A stretch of 64,000 bases of DNA, taken from assembly GCF_008843145.1 (NCBI RefSeq), contig NZ_CP030265.1, positions 219,501 to 283,500 on the forward strand. Direction: 5' to 3'. The notes beneath the pieces were generated by a model. That model was not told where the DNA came from. It saw only the letters and a program-made list of their open reading frames with translations, and ran no database searches. The position numbers and the translations under genes are program-made. The DNA is from Skermanella pratensis (GTDB lineage: Bacteria > Pseudomonadota > Alphaproteobacteria > Azospirillales > Azospirillaceae). Shown piece after piece: positions 46,326 to 55,495 of this stretch. Each line of letters starts with the position of its first letter. The first letter of the stretch is position 1.

Positions 46326-46896
46326 TGACGGGAACGGGCATCGACGGCGGCATGGCCGGGGAACGGATGGCGGCACCCGATACGGGTCCGTCATGGTGTG
46401 GGACCCGGTCGTCCGCCTCTTCCACTGGGTGGTCGTGGCGGGATGCGCCGCCAACCTCTTCATCGTCGAGGACGGCGAACCCGCCCACGAGGTCATTGGT
46501 TATGCGGTCGCGGCGGCCCTGGCCGTCCGGATCGTATGGGGCTTCGTCGGGACGCGCCACGCCCGCTTCGCCGACTTCGTGCCGACGCCGGCCCGGTTGA
46601 TCCGGTACGTCCCGCTCCTGCTGCGGGGGCGCGAACCCCGGCAGCTCGGCCATAACCCGGCCGCCGCGGTCATGATGATCACGCTGATGCTCCTGCTCGC
46701 CTCTGTCAGCGTCACCGGCTGGATGACGACGCTCGACGCCTTCTGGGGAGTCGAATGGGTCGAGGAGCTTCACGAAGGCACGGCGGACGCGATACTCTGG
46801 CTGGCGCTGATCCATGCCGCCGCGGCGATCCATGAGAGCGTGCGGCATCGCGAGAACCTGATCTGGGCGATGGTTACCGGCAGGAAACGGGCCTGA
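46325..46896 (+). CDS. Cytochrome b/b6-domain (b561-like) protein, with one apparent missing base
   Basis: Four membrane helices with candidate haem histidines (VVRLFHWVVVAGCAA, HEVIGYAVAAALAV, LHEGTADAILWLALIHAAAAIHE), ending KRA. Typical members start with the VWDPVVRLFHW block. An intact frame begins only at 46393, with no ribosome site. The ATG at 46325 overlaps the PepSY stop and leads to the right protein if one G is added at about 46390 (GPV-MVWDP). So either the gene starts at 46393 or a base is missing. It would move electrons across the inner membrane. Confidence 0.75.
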
Positions 46897-46904
46897 GAAC
46901 CGGC

Positions 46905-47585
46905 ATGAGGCTTCTGCTCGTCGAGGACAACGAAAGGCTCGCCGGCCTGATGGCCGGCGGGCTCGGCCGCGCCGGATTCGCTGTGGACGCCTTCGGGTCC
47001 CTGGAGGAGGCGGACGCCGCCGCCGCCGCCGCGGACTATGACCTGATCGTGCTCGACCTGGGCCTGCCCGACGGGGACGGGCTGGCTTGGCTGAAGGGCT
47101 TCCGAGCCCGCCGCCGCGGAACTCCGGTCCTGGTCGCGACGGCCCGGGGCGGCCTTGGCGACAGGGTATCGGGACTCGACACCGGGGCGGACGACTATCT
47201 GGTCAAGCCTTTCGAGATGGACGAGCTGCTCGCCCGCTGCCGGGCGCTGCTACGCCGCCCCGGCTCCTGCCTCGCTACGGTCCTGACGGCCGGCAACGTG
47301 GCCTTCGACACCGTCTCCCGCCGGATCAGCGTCGGCGGACAGGTGATCGACGCGCCGCGCCGGGAACTCGACCTGATCGAGATCCTGCTGCGCCGCGCCG
47401 GGCAGGTGGTGACACGCCCGGTCCTGGAGGAAAGCCTCTACGGGTTCAACGACGAGGTGACGCCGAACGCTCTGGAAGCCCACGTCTCGCGGCTGCGGCG
47501 CCGGCTCGCCGAAGCCGGAGCGGACGCCGCGATCCATACCGTGCGGGGCGTCGGCTACCTGCTGCGGGCCGTGGGGGCGGCGTGA
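46905..47585 (+). CDS. OmpR/PhoB-family response regulator
   Basis: A 226-residue regulator of the QseB/TctD type: receiver domain (LLLVEDNERLAGLM; phospho-Asp in LIVLDLGLPDGDG; Lys in LVKPFEMDEL) and a winged-helix DNA-binding domain (VSRRISVGGQVIDAPRRELDLIEILLRR; LEAHVSRLRRRLAEAGA). 8 bases after the cytochrome gene; its stop overlaps the kinase start (GTGA). Probably controls the PepSY/cytochrome operon. Confidence 0.93.
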   Translation: MRLLLVEDNERLAGLMAGGLGRAGFAVDAFGSLEEADAAAAAADYDLIVLDLGLPDGDGLAWLKGFRARRRGTPVLVATARGGLGDRVSGLDTGADDYLVKPFEMDELLARCRALLRRPGSCLATVLTAGNVAFDTVSRRISVGGQVIDAPRRELDLIEILLRRAGQVVTRPVLEESLYGFNDEVTPNALEAHVSRLRRRLAEAGADAAIHTVRGVGYLLRAVGAA

Positions 47586-48970
47586 CCCGCCGGCTCGGCA
47601 TCGGGGCGCGGCGGCAGCGCCGATCGGTGGCGCAGCTCATCACCGTACGCCTGACCGTGGTCGCGGCCCTCCTGATGGCCGTCCAGGTGGTCCTGGTCGC
47701 CTTCCATTACGGGCTTGACGGCAGCCGGCTCGGCGTGCGGGTCGCCGCGAGCGAGGCGGAGCGGCTGGCCGCCCATGTCGCGGCCGGCACCGGCGGCCGC
47801 CCGGTGCTCGACCTGCCGGAAGAGCATGCCGGACGCTACCTGCGCCATCCCGATGCCTACGGCTTCCGCATCGTCGACGGTCGGGGAAACATCGTCGCCG
47901 GGATGAATGACGGTCTGTTCACGGTTCCGCTGCCGGAGCCCGCCGACGCACCCGACCTGTTCTGGCGCACCATCCCCCGCGGCACGGGGCAGGTCCGCAT
48001 CCTGGTGCAGCGCTTCGACGCGATCGAGCCCGGTTTCCTGATCTGCATCGCGGTCGCCGCCGATCCGGACCATATCGCCTGGGGCGTGCTGGCGCATGAG
48101 GTGATGGACCATGTGGCGATCCCCATGGTGCCGCTGGCGCTGCTGCTCCTGGCCGCCAACGTGTTCGCGGTCCGGCGCACCCTGCTGCCGCTGGGAAGGG
48201 CCGCCGGGCAGGCGAGGAAGCTCGACGTGCGGCGCGGCGGCCTGCGCCTGGATGCCGGCACGGATCTGCCGCGCGAAGTCCATGCGCTGGTCAGCGCGGT
48301 CAACGCGGCGTTGGGAAGGGCCGACGAAGTCCTTCGCTTCCAACGTGAATTCACCGCAAACGTGGCCCATGAACTGCGCACGCCGCTGGCCGTCCTTCTC
48401 CTGGAACTGGACGGGATCGGAGGGCCGGCAGCGGCGGCGGCCAAGCGGGACGTGCAGGCGATGTCCCGGCTGGTCGATCAGCTCCTGCGCGTGGCGCAGC
48501 TGGAAGGGCTGAGCACCGAACCGCCCGCTCGGGTCGATCTGGCCGAGATCGGGCGCGAGACGGTCCGGCGGCTGGCCCCGCTGGCGGTCGACCAGGGCAG
48601 GGAGCTGGAGTTCCAGGACGACGGCGCCGCCATCGTCGCGGGGTATCGCGACGCCATCGCGGGTGCTCTGCGGAACCTGGTGGAGAATGCCCTGCGGGCG
48701 ACGCCGCGCGGAACCGCCGTCACCGTGGTCACCGGCCCCGGGGCGGCGATCGAGGTCCGCGACCGGGGACCGGGGATCGAGCCGGCCTTGCGCGGCGGCC
48801 TGTTCGGCCGCTTCGCGCAAGGCGACAGGCGGACCCGCGGCAGCACCGGCCTGGGCTTGGCGATCGTGGCCAAGGCGATGGAGATCCACGGCGGCGGCGT
48901 CACCATCGCCGGACGGTCCGGCGGCGGAAGCTGCGTCAGGCTGGCCTTTCCGGAGTCCCCGCCGCCCTGA
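47582..48970 (+). CDS. Sensor histidine kinase paired with the OmpR-type regulator
   Basis: A 462-residue kinase with GTG start: membrane helix about 22-45, a periplasmic sensor of about 130 residues, helix about 180-198, HAMP-like linker, HisKA with His near 262 (NVAHELRTPLAVLLLELD), and HATPase (NLVENALRATPRG, RDRGPGI, GSTGLGLAIV). Translation is coupled to the response regulator. Its 3' end overlaps the convergent haem A synthase gene by 35 bases. Confidence 0.93.
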   Translation: MTRRLGIGARRQRRSVAQLITVRLTVVAALLMAVQVVLVAFHYGLDGSRLGVRVAASEAERLAAHVAAGTGGRPVLDLPEEHAGRYLRHPDAYGFRIVDGRGNIVAGMNDGLFTVPLPEPADAPDLFWRTIPRGTGQVRILVQRFDAIEPGFLICIAVAADPDHIAWGVLAHEVMDHVAIPMVPLALLLLAANVFAVRRTLLPLGRAAGQARKLDVRRGGLRLDAGTDLPREVHALVSAVNAALGRADEVLRFQREFTANVAHELRTPLAVLLLELDGIGGPAAAAAKRDVQAMSRLVDQLLRVAQLEGLSTEPPARVDLAEIGRETVRRLAPLAVDQGRELEFQDDGAAIVAGYRDAIAGALRNLVENALRATPRGTAVTVVTGPGAAIEVRDRGPGIEPALRGGLFGRFAQGDRRTRGSTGLGLAIVAKAMEIHGGGVTIAGRSGGGSCVRLAFPESPPP

Positions 48971-50039
48971 CTTCATAGCGGAAACAGACGAGGAGCGCGA
49001 TCAGGGCCAGGGCGCCGGCCTGGTGGATGGCGGCGACCGGGATGGAGACGACGGTCAGCAGGGTCGCGATGCCCAGGGCGATCTGGAGCAGCATCATCGC
49101 GCCGGCGGCATAGGCCAGCTTGTGGCCGCGCGGGCTCAGGTCGGCCCGGACGGCGCGCCACGTCAGAGCCAGCACCACGATGCCGGTGGCGATGGCGAGC
49201 CAGCGATGGGTGAACTGGACCGCTGCGTGGTTCTCCACCAGGTTCAGCGGGGCCGGGTCGAGGAACCACATGTCGGACGGAACGAGCTGGCCGCCCATCA
49301 GCGGGAAGGTGTTGTAGATCATCCCGGCGTCCAGCCCGGCGACGAAGGCGCCCCAGGCGACCGTCACCGCGACGAAGCCCAGGGCCAGCCCGGAGTGGCG
49401 CCTCAGGGACGGTGCCGCGGCGCTGCGGCCCGACCGCGGGTTCGGGTCGAGCAGCCCCAGGGCTATCCACAGCATCAGGGCGAAGATCAGGAAGGCGATG
49501 CCGAGATGGAGCGCCAGGCGGTAGTGGCTGACCGAGGGCCGGTCGACCAAGCCGCTGACCACCATGAACCAGCCGATCCCGCCCTGCAGGCCGCCCAGCA
49601 GGAAAAGCCCGACCAGCTTGGGCATCAGGCCCTTGGGAATGCGCTTCGTCGCCCAGAACCACAGGAACGGCAGCAGGAAGGCGAAGCCGATCAGCTGGCC
49701 CCAAAGGCGGTGGAACCATTCCCAGAAGAAGATCAGCTTGAACTCGTCCAGCGACATGCCGGCGTTGACGTAGCGGTATTCCGGCGTCGCCCGGTACAGG
49801 TCGAACACCCGGTTCCACTCGCCCTCCGACAGCGGCGGCAGCATGCCGATCAGCGGTTTCCACTCGACCATGGACAGGCCCGACTCGGTCAGCCGGGTGA
49901 TCGCGCCGATCACCGCCATGGCGAACACCATGCCGCAGCAGAACAGCAGCCATACCGCGATGGCCCGGGTGTGCCGGGTGCCAGCGGACGAGGCCGCGGC
50001 GGGCGCCGCATGCCGGGGCGCCGGATATGTGAGGGACAA
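48936..50039 (-). CDS. ctaA: Haem A synthase (COX15/CtaA)
   Basis: A 367-residue membrane enzyme, eight helices, converting haem O to haem A for cytochrome oxidase. The family blocks ITRLTESGLSMVEWKPLIG, EFKLIFFWEWFHRLWG and LVENHAAVQFTHRWLA carry the four conserved histidines, and the middle shows MIYNTFPLMGG. This is the alphaproteobacterial type. The start appears to be a TTG at 50039; no nearer ATG keeps the first helix. Overlaps the convergent kinase by 35 bases. Confidence 0.93.
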   Translation of the reverse strand: MSLTYPAPRHAAPAAASSAGTRHTRAIAVWLLFCCGMVFAMAVIGAITRLTESGLSMVEWKPLIGMLPPLSEGEWNRVFDLYRATPEYRYVNAGMSLDEFKLIFFWEWFHRLWGQLIGFAFLLPFLWFWATKRIPKGLMPKLVGLFLLGGLQGGIGWFMVVSGLVDRPSVSHYRLALHLGIAFLIFALMLWIALGLLDPNPRSGRSAAAPSLRRHSGLALGFVAVTVAWGAFVAGLDAGMIYNTFPLMGGQLVPSDMWFLDPAPLNLVENHAAVQFTHRWLAIATGIVVLALTWRAVRADLSPRGHKLAYAAGAMMLLQIALGIATLLTVVSIPVAAIHQAGALALIALLVCFRYEVRAAGTPERPA

Positions 50040-50176
50040 GGCTCCAACCCAATCTGATTATTTCAGGATGCTCTCCACCACCGCTCTATGTGGCGCGCGG
50101 CGCCGTCGCGTCAAACATCCGAGCGGATGCCGCATGCGGCCGGAAGTCGCATGCGGCATCCCGCAGCACCCTGGGA

Positions 50177-50629
50177 TCAGGCGCCGATCGAATAGTCCTG
50201 TCCGAAGATGAAGGAGTCGCGCTCCTTGATCTCCTGCTCGAGCTGGGCATGGACGGCCGCGTACAGGTCGCGGATCGAGACGATGCCGACCACGGTGTCG
50301 TCGCGGAGGACGGGCAGGTGGCGGTAATTGTGCTTGCGCATCAGGTCGAGCGCCTCGATCGCCATGGCGTCGGGCGGCAGGGTGTCCGGGCCGGCGGTCA
50401 TCACCTGGTCCAAAGGAGTGGTCTTCGGGTCGAGGTCCCGGGCCACGACGCGGGTTACCAGATCGCGTTCGGTGAAGATCCCCATCAGGCGGCTGCCCTC
50501 GATCACCAGCACGGCGCCTACCCTGCGTTCGGCCATCGCCTTGACCGCCGCGCCGACCATGTCACCAGGCTTGAATGCAATGATGTCCTGCTCCCGGATC
50601 ACGTCCGGGACCAATTTACGCTTCGGCAT
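50177..50629 (-). CDS. Two-CBS-domain protein
   Basis: A 150-residue soluble protein made of one CBS pair (about 8-70 and 75-135), with the typical GAVLVIEGSRLMGIFTERDLVTRVVARD and HLPVLRDDTVVGIVSIRDL motifs. Stand-alone CBS proteins bind adenine nucleotides and tune partner enzymes or channels. No partner is fused. It lies between haem A synthase and the CorC-like gene on the same strand. Confidence 0.9.
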   Translation of the reverse strand: MPKRKLVPDVIREQDIIAFKPGDMVGAAVKAMAERRVGAVLVIEGSRLMGIFTERDLVTRVVARDLDPKTTPLDQVMTAGPDTLPPDAMAIEALDLMRKHNYRHLPVLRDDTVVGIVSIRDLYAAVHAQLEQEIKERDSFIFGQDYSIGA

Positions 50630-50778
50630 TATCCCTATCCCTCTTCACCTGCGGACGGATCCCGTCCGGACCCGGCCTCTCCGCCAGAGTTCCGGATGGA
50701 AAGTTGCGATCGACAATACGCAATCTTATGAAAGATTTTCCGCGTATTTGCGATCTTGGCAGGATCGTGCGCGGACGG

Positions 50779-52113
50779 TCAAGCCGAAGCGGAGGCGGCG
50801 TCTCCCCGGCGATCCCCGGAGTCGTCGCCGTCGGCGTCTTCGGCCGGCGGAGTGATCCGGAGCGCCGTGATCTGGTTGCGCTGGCGGCGCAGCACCTCGA
50901 ACCGGAAGCCGTAGAAGGTGAAGGTCTGGCCGACCTCCGGGATGCGGCGCGCCTCGTACAGGACCAGCCCGGCGATGGTCGAGGCCTCCTCGTCGGGCAG
51001 CCGCCACTCGAACTCGCGGTTCAGGTCGCGGATGGTCACCCAGCCGTCCACGATGTAGGTCCCGTTGGGCTGGGCGCGCACGCCGGCCACCGTGATGTCG
51101 TGCTCGTCGGAAATGTCGCCGACGATCTCCTCCAGGATGTCCTCCAGGGTCACGATCCCCATGAGGGAGCCGTATTCGTCCACCACGAGCGCGAAATGCT
51201 CGCGCCGGCGGCGGAACTCCTGGAGCTGGTCGAACAGGGTCGTGGTGTCGGGGATGAACCAGGGATCGGCGGCGATGGCGCCGATGTCCAGCTTCTCCAG
51301 GTCGCCGGCGTTCGCCTGGACCTCGCGCAGCAGCGCCTTGGCGTGCAGGACGCCGACGATGTTGTCCGGATCGTCGCGCCACAGCGGCAGGCGGGTGAAG
51401 GGGCTTTCCAGGACCTCCTGGACGATCCGCGCCGGCGGCTGGCCGGCGTCGATCGTCACCAGGTTGCGCCGGTGGGTCATGATCTCCATCACCTCGACGT
51501 CGGCGAGGTCCAGGATCGAGCGCAGCATGGCGCGCTCGTGCCTGACCTCCTCCTCGTCGCCGGGGTCCTCGCCCCGGTGCAGCTCGATGGCGCCGCGCAG
51601 CTCGTCGATGTTGGACTGCACCCCGACATTCTCGATGCCCGAGCCGAACGCCCGGAGCACCGCGCTGACCAGGACGTTGACCGCCGCGGTGACCGGCGAG
51701 AACAGCATCACCATGAACCGCACCGGCCGGCCGACGAACAGCGCCATGGTCTCGGCGTGGCGCAGGGCATAGGTCTTGGGCAGCACCTCGGAGAAGATCA
51801 GCACCATCAGCGTCATGCCGAGCGTGGCATAGGCCACGCCGGCGTCGCCGACGAGCTGGATCAGGACGCTGGTCGCCAGCGACGAGGCCAGGATGTTGAC
51901 CGTGTTGTTGCCGAGCAGCAGCCCGCCGATCAGCTTCTCCTTGTCGTCGCGCAGCCGGTTGACCACGGCGGCGCGGCGGTCGCCCTCGTGTTCGAGCTGG
52001 TGCATCCGCGCCTTGGACGCGGCGGTCAGCGCCGTCTCCGACCCGGAGAAGAAGGCCGACATCACCAGCAGGGCGAGGATCGCTCCGATGGTCATCCAGA
52101 GCGTCAGGTCCAT
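50779..52113 (-). CDS. HlyC/CorC family (CNNM-type) transporter
   Basis: A 444-residue protein with an N-terminal DUF21/CNNM membrane domain (four helices; FFSGSETALTAASKARMHQLEHEGD), a CBS pair (about 215-330; FTRLPLWRDDPDNIVGVLHAKALL) and a C-terminal CorC_HlyC domain (VDGWVTIRDLNREFEWRLPDEEASTIAG). Members export or control magnesium and cobalt. Downstream of aroB with 49 bases between. Confidence 0.9.
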   Translation of the reverse strand: MDLTLWMTIGAILALLVMSAFFSGSETALTAASKARMHQLEHEGDRRAAVVNRLRDDKEKLIGGLLLGNNTVNILASSLATSVLIQLVGDAGVAYATLGMTLMVLIFSEVLPKTYALRHAETMALFVGRPVRFMVMLFSPVTAAVNVLVSAVLRAFGSGIENVGVQSNIDELRGAIELHRGEDPGDEEEVRHERAMLRSILDLADVEVMEIMTHRRNLVTIDAGQPPARIVQEVLESPFTRLPLWRDDPDNIVGVLHAKALLREVQANAGDLEKLDIGAIAADPWFIPDTTTLFDQLQEFRRRREHFALVVDEYGSLMGIVTLEDILEEIVGDISDEHDITVAGVRAQPNGTYIVDGWVTIRDLNREFEWRLPDEEASTIAGLVLYEARRIPEVGQTFTFYGFRFEVLRRQRNQITALRITPPAEDADGDDSGDRRGDAASASA

Positions 52114-52162
52114 GATTGCGAGGCCTCGGTAACGGATGGGGGAGGGGGGTGCGGGCCGGCGG

Positions 52163-53290
52163 TCAGCGGGCCTGGTCCAGCACCGCCGCGACCTCGCGCC
52201 CGTCGATGTCGCGGGCGGTGAAGGCCTGGCCGATGCCGCGCGCCAGCACGAAGGTGATCCGGCCGTCCTGGACCTTCTTGTCCTTCGCCATGTGCCCCAA
52301 CAGTTCCCGCGTGTCCCACGTCACGCCCGCTACCTGGCCGAGCCGGGTCGGCAAGCCGATGCGGTCCAGATGGCGGCGCACCCGTGCGGGAACGTCGGCG
52401 TCGCAGAATCCCAGGCGCGCGGAGAGGTCGAACGCCAGTCCCATGCCCAGCGCCACGCCCTCGCCGTGGAGCAGCCGGTCGTCGTAGCCGACCGCCGCTT
52501 CCAGGGCGTGGCCGAAGGTGTGGCCGAAGTTCAGCAGCGCGCGGCGGCCCGATTCGCGCTCGTCCTGGCCGACGATGGCGGCCTTGGCGGCGCAGCTCGC
52601 GGTCACCGCCCGGACCAGCGCCTCCGGTTCGCCGGCGCAGACCGCGGCGCCGTGCTCCTCCAGCCAGGCGAAGAAGCCCGCGTCGTCGATCAGCCCGTAC
52701 TTCACCACCTCGGCATATCCCGCCAGCATGTGGCGGCGGGGCAGGGTGACGAGCGCCCCGGTGTCTGCCAGCACGAGCCGGGGCTGATGGAAGGAGCCGA
52801 CCAGGTTCTTGCCCTGGCGGGTGTTGATCCCGGTCTTGCCGCCGACCGAGCTGTCGACCTGGGCCAGCAGGGTCGTCGGGACCTGGACGAAGTCGAGCCC
52901 GCGCAGCGCCACGGCCGCCGCGAACCCGGCGAGGTCGCCGATCACGCCGCCGCCCAGCGCCACCAGCATGGTGGATCGCTCGATCCCGCGCCCGAGCAGG
53001 TCGTCGAGCAGCGCCTCCAGGTGGACGAAGCTCTTGGTCCTCTCCCCCGCCGGCAGGACGATCGCCGGGCCGTTGCGCCGGACGCCGGCCTCGTCGAGCG
53101 AGGCTTCGAGGGCCGGCAGGTGGAGCGGCGCCACGGTGTCGTCGGTCACCACGACGACCGGACGCCGGCCGGCCAAGTCGGAGATCCGCGCGCCGGCCCG
53201 GGCGATCACGCCCGGGCCGATCACGATGTCGTAGCCCCGCTCGGCCAGATCGACCCGGACGATGTCCCGCATGGTGTCAGTCTTTCCCAT
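52163..53290 (-). CDS. aroB: 3-Dehydroquinate synthase
   Basis: A 375-residue NAD- and zinc-dependent enzyme, step 2 of the shikimate pathway. Clear blocks: LPAGERTKSFVHLEAL, GGGVIGDLAGFAAAVALRGLDFVQVPTTLLAQVDSSVGGKTGIN, AEVVKYG, NFGHTFGHALE (zinc His) and LHGEGVALGMG. It follows shikimate kinase by 43 bases. Confidence 0.97.
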   Translation of the reverse strand: MGKTDTMRDIVRVDLAERGYDIVIGPGVIARAGARISDLAGRRPVVVVTDDTVAPLHLPALEASLDEAGVRRNGPAIVLPAGERTKSFVHLEALLDDLLGRGIERSTMLVALGGGVIGDLAGFAAAVALRGLDFVQVPTTLLAQVDSSVGGKTGINTRQGKNLVGSFHQPRLVLADTGALVTLPRRHMLAGYAEVVKYGLIDDAGFFAWLEEHGAAVCAGEPEALVRAVTASCAAKAAIVGQDERESGRRALLNFGHTFGHALEAAVGYDDRLLHGEGVALGMGLAFDLSARLGFCDADVPARVRRHLDRIGLPTRLGQVAGVTWDTRELLGHMAKDKKVQDGRITFVLARGIGQAFTARDIDGREVAAVLDQAR

Positions 53291-53333
53291 AAATCCAGCC
53301 CAGAATTCCAGCCCAGAGACCCAGATAGCCAGT

Positions 53334-53927
53334 TCAGCCGCCGCCCGCCAGGGTGACGCCGGGATAGGAGTCGAGCGCCTTCAGCACGCGCTCGACCGTC
53401 TCCTCGGGCGGGGCGTCGATGCTGTCCACCGTGATGTCCGCCTCCGCGTAGACCGGATATCTCAGGTCGATCAGCCGGCCCAGTATCTCGCGCGGATTGC
53501 CCTGCTTGAGCAACGGCCGGTTGCTGCGCCGGGAGGTCCGGGCCAGCAGCACGTCCAGTTCGGCGCGCAGCCAGACCGAGATGCCGTGGCTGCGGATCAG
53601 GGCGCGGGTCTCCGGGTCCATGTAGGCGCCGCCGCCCGTGGCCAGGATGTGCGGCGGGTTGTCCTGAAGCAGCCGCCCGATCACCCGGCGCTCCCCGGCG
53701 CGGAACTCGGCCTCGCCGAACTGCTCGAAGATCTCCTCGATGGTGCGGCCGGCGGCCGTCTCGATCTCGTTGTCGGCGTCGCGGAAGGGCAGGTGCAGCC
53801 GCGCCGCCAGCCGGCGCCCGATGCTCGTCTTTCCGGCCCCCATCAGGCCGACCAGCACCACGGTCCGGGGCACCACGAGGCGGGGAACCGCCGAGCGCGG
53901 CGAGGCGACAGACTGATGGGCGTTCAT
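53334..53927 (-). CDS. aroK: Shikimate kinase
   Basis: A 197-residue ATP-dependent kinase, step 5 of the shikimate pathway. Walker [16 protein letters not shown], shikimate-binding RDADNEIE and [12 protein letters not shown], lid [17 protein letters not shown]. The ATG at 53927 (MNAHQSV) is used; upstream in-frame starts exist but extend past the likely promoter. First gene of the aroK-aroB-corC-like run. Confidence 0.95.
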   Translation of the reverse strand: MNAHQSVASPRSAVPRLVVPRTVVLVGLMGAGKTSIGRRLAARLHLPFRDADNEIETAAGRTIEEIFEQFGEAEFRAGERRVIGRLLQDNPPHILATGGGAYMDPETRALIRSHGISVWLRAELDVLLARTSRRSNRPLLKQGNPREILGRLIDLRYPVYAEADITVDSIDAPPEETVERVLKALDSYPGVTLAGGG

Positions 53928-54216
53928 GGAACGGACGCGGCCTTCTGCGAACAGGATTGACAGTTGGTTATATTGCGCTGCGACGATGCCATCGGTACAG
54001 TATAGTGTCTTCAACCTTTGGGCAGGGGAAGATCCGCCGGCCGACCCGCACGTGCAGGGCTTCGGATCCCGAACCGACCGCCCGCAGGTCCGGACCGTGC
54101 CTAAAAAAGGCCATGGTGTTCCTTAACACAAGGCATTTCGTCTTCTCCAGATCAATGACGGTGCCGTGGCTCGCTCCCGCAACCGCCCGTACTCGGGCTC
54201 ATCCTCGACTGGTATC

Positions 54217-54357
54217 ATGTCCCGCTTGCTCAGCGTCCTGATCGTTCTCGTCCTGATAGTCGCCGCCGGCGGATCGGTATTCCTGGCCACCTGGGACATC
54301 CCGGCGCCGTCCAGGACGGTGGAGCGCGTCATTCCCGATGACCGTTTCCCCCGCTGA
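54217..54357 (+). CDS. 46-residue conserved membrane protein upstream of xerD
   Basis: MSRLLSVLIVLVLIVAAGGS forms one membrane helix and WDIPAPSRTVERVIPDDRFPR a periplasmic tail. I recognise the WDIPAP...VIPDDRFPR pattern as a small protein kept before xerD in Azospirillum-like genomes. An in-frame ATG at 54166 would add a non-conserved tail. The helix plus conserved tail suggests a real protein; function unknown. Confidence 0.7.
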   Translation: MSRLLSVLIVLVLIVAAGGSVFLATWDIPAPSRTVERVIPDDRFPR

Positions 54358-54418
54358 GCGGCCGAGCCGCCGACCCATGCGCTGATTTGCCGCGCCCCTG
54401 TTCACCGTAGCGGAAAGC

Positions 54419-55402
54419 ATGCCCATGGCACGTCCCGGACGCCCCCGAAAGCCCAAGACGCTGGCGTCGCCGCGTGTCGAGTCCTTCCTCGACATGCTGG
54501 TGGCCGAGCGCGGCGCCGCGCACAACACGCGCCAGGCCTACGAACGGGACCTGATCGACGCGGCCTCGTGGCTGTCGACGCGCGGCACCGGGCTCGACGG
54601 GGCCGGCACCGACGACCTGAGGGGATATCTCGACCATCTCAGCGGGCTGGAAGGCGGGACCGCGGTCCGCACGATCGCCCGGCGGCTGTCGGCGCTTCGG
54701 CAGTTCTACCGGTTCCTGTGCTCGGAGGGGCTGCGCACCGACGATCCGGCGGCCACGATCGACAGCCCCAAGCAGGGCCGCCCGCTGCCCAAGATCCTGA
54801 CCGAGGTCGAGGTCGAGACGCTGCTGACGGCGGCCCAGCGGCGCGGCGGCCCGGACGGCATCCGGCTGGTGGCGCTGCTGGAGGTGCTCTACGCCACCGG
54901 CCTGCGCGTGTCGGAACTGGTGGGGCTGCCGCTGACCGGCATCGCGCGGGACGCCCGCTGCCTGATCGTCAAGGGCAAGGGCGGCAAGGAGCGCATGGTG
55001 CCCCTGTCCGAGCCGGCGCGCGAGGCGCTGTCCGCCTACATGCCGCTGCGCAAGGCCTTCATGGTGCCGGGGCGGGAGCAGCGCCAGGCCGGGTTCCTGT
55101 TCCCGTCCCGCACGTCGGAGGACGGGCACCTGACCCGCCAGCGCTTCGCCCAGCTCCTCAAGGAGCTGGCGATCGACGCCGGGATCGAGCCGCGCAAAGT
55201 CAGCCCCCACGTGCTGCGCCACGCCTTCGCGACCCATCTGCTGGACCATGGCGCCGACCTGCGCAGCGTCCAGAAGATGCTGGGCCACGCGGACATCGCG
55301 ACGACCCAGATCTATACCCACGTGGTCGGCGACCGCCTGAGGCGAGTCGTCAACGATCACCATCCCCTCGCGCGCCAAAAGAAGCTCGCCGGCGCCGACT
55401 GA
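54419..55402 (+). CDS. xerD: Site-specific tyrosine recombinase XerD
   Basis: A 327-residue recombinase that resolves chromosome dimers at dif with XerC and FtsK. The SAM-like N-domain ([19 protein letters not shown]) is followed by the catalytic set: Arg in [12 protein letters not shown], Lys in [13 protein letters not shown], His-x-x-Arg in [18 protein letters not shown], His in MLGHADI and the nucleophile Tyr in [10 protein letters not shown] second ATG two codons in (54425) is possible. Confidence 0.95.
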   Translation: MPMARPGRPRKPKTLASPRVESFLDMLVAERGAAHNTRQAYERDLIDAASWLSTRGTGLDGAGTDDLRGYLDHLSGLEGGTAVRTIARRLSALRQFYRFLCSEGLRTDDPAATIDSPKQGRPLPKILTEVEVETLLTAAQRRGGPDGIRLVALLEVLYATGLRVSELVGLPLTGIARDARCLIVKGKGGKERMVPLSEPAREALSAYMPLRKAFMVPGREQRQAGFLFPSRTSEDGHLTRQRFAQLLKELAIDAGIEPRKVSPHVLRHAFATHLLDHGADLRSVQKMLGHADIATTQIYTHVVGDRLRRVVNDHHPLARQKKLAGAD

Positions 55403-55495
55403 GCGTCATTCGAGCGATATCCGCTGTTCTTGTCCGATCCTTTCGCGATTTCGTTTGTTTGCTGTACGAACAGGGACGGAAACGAGGAAAATTCC

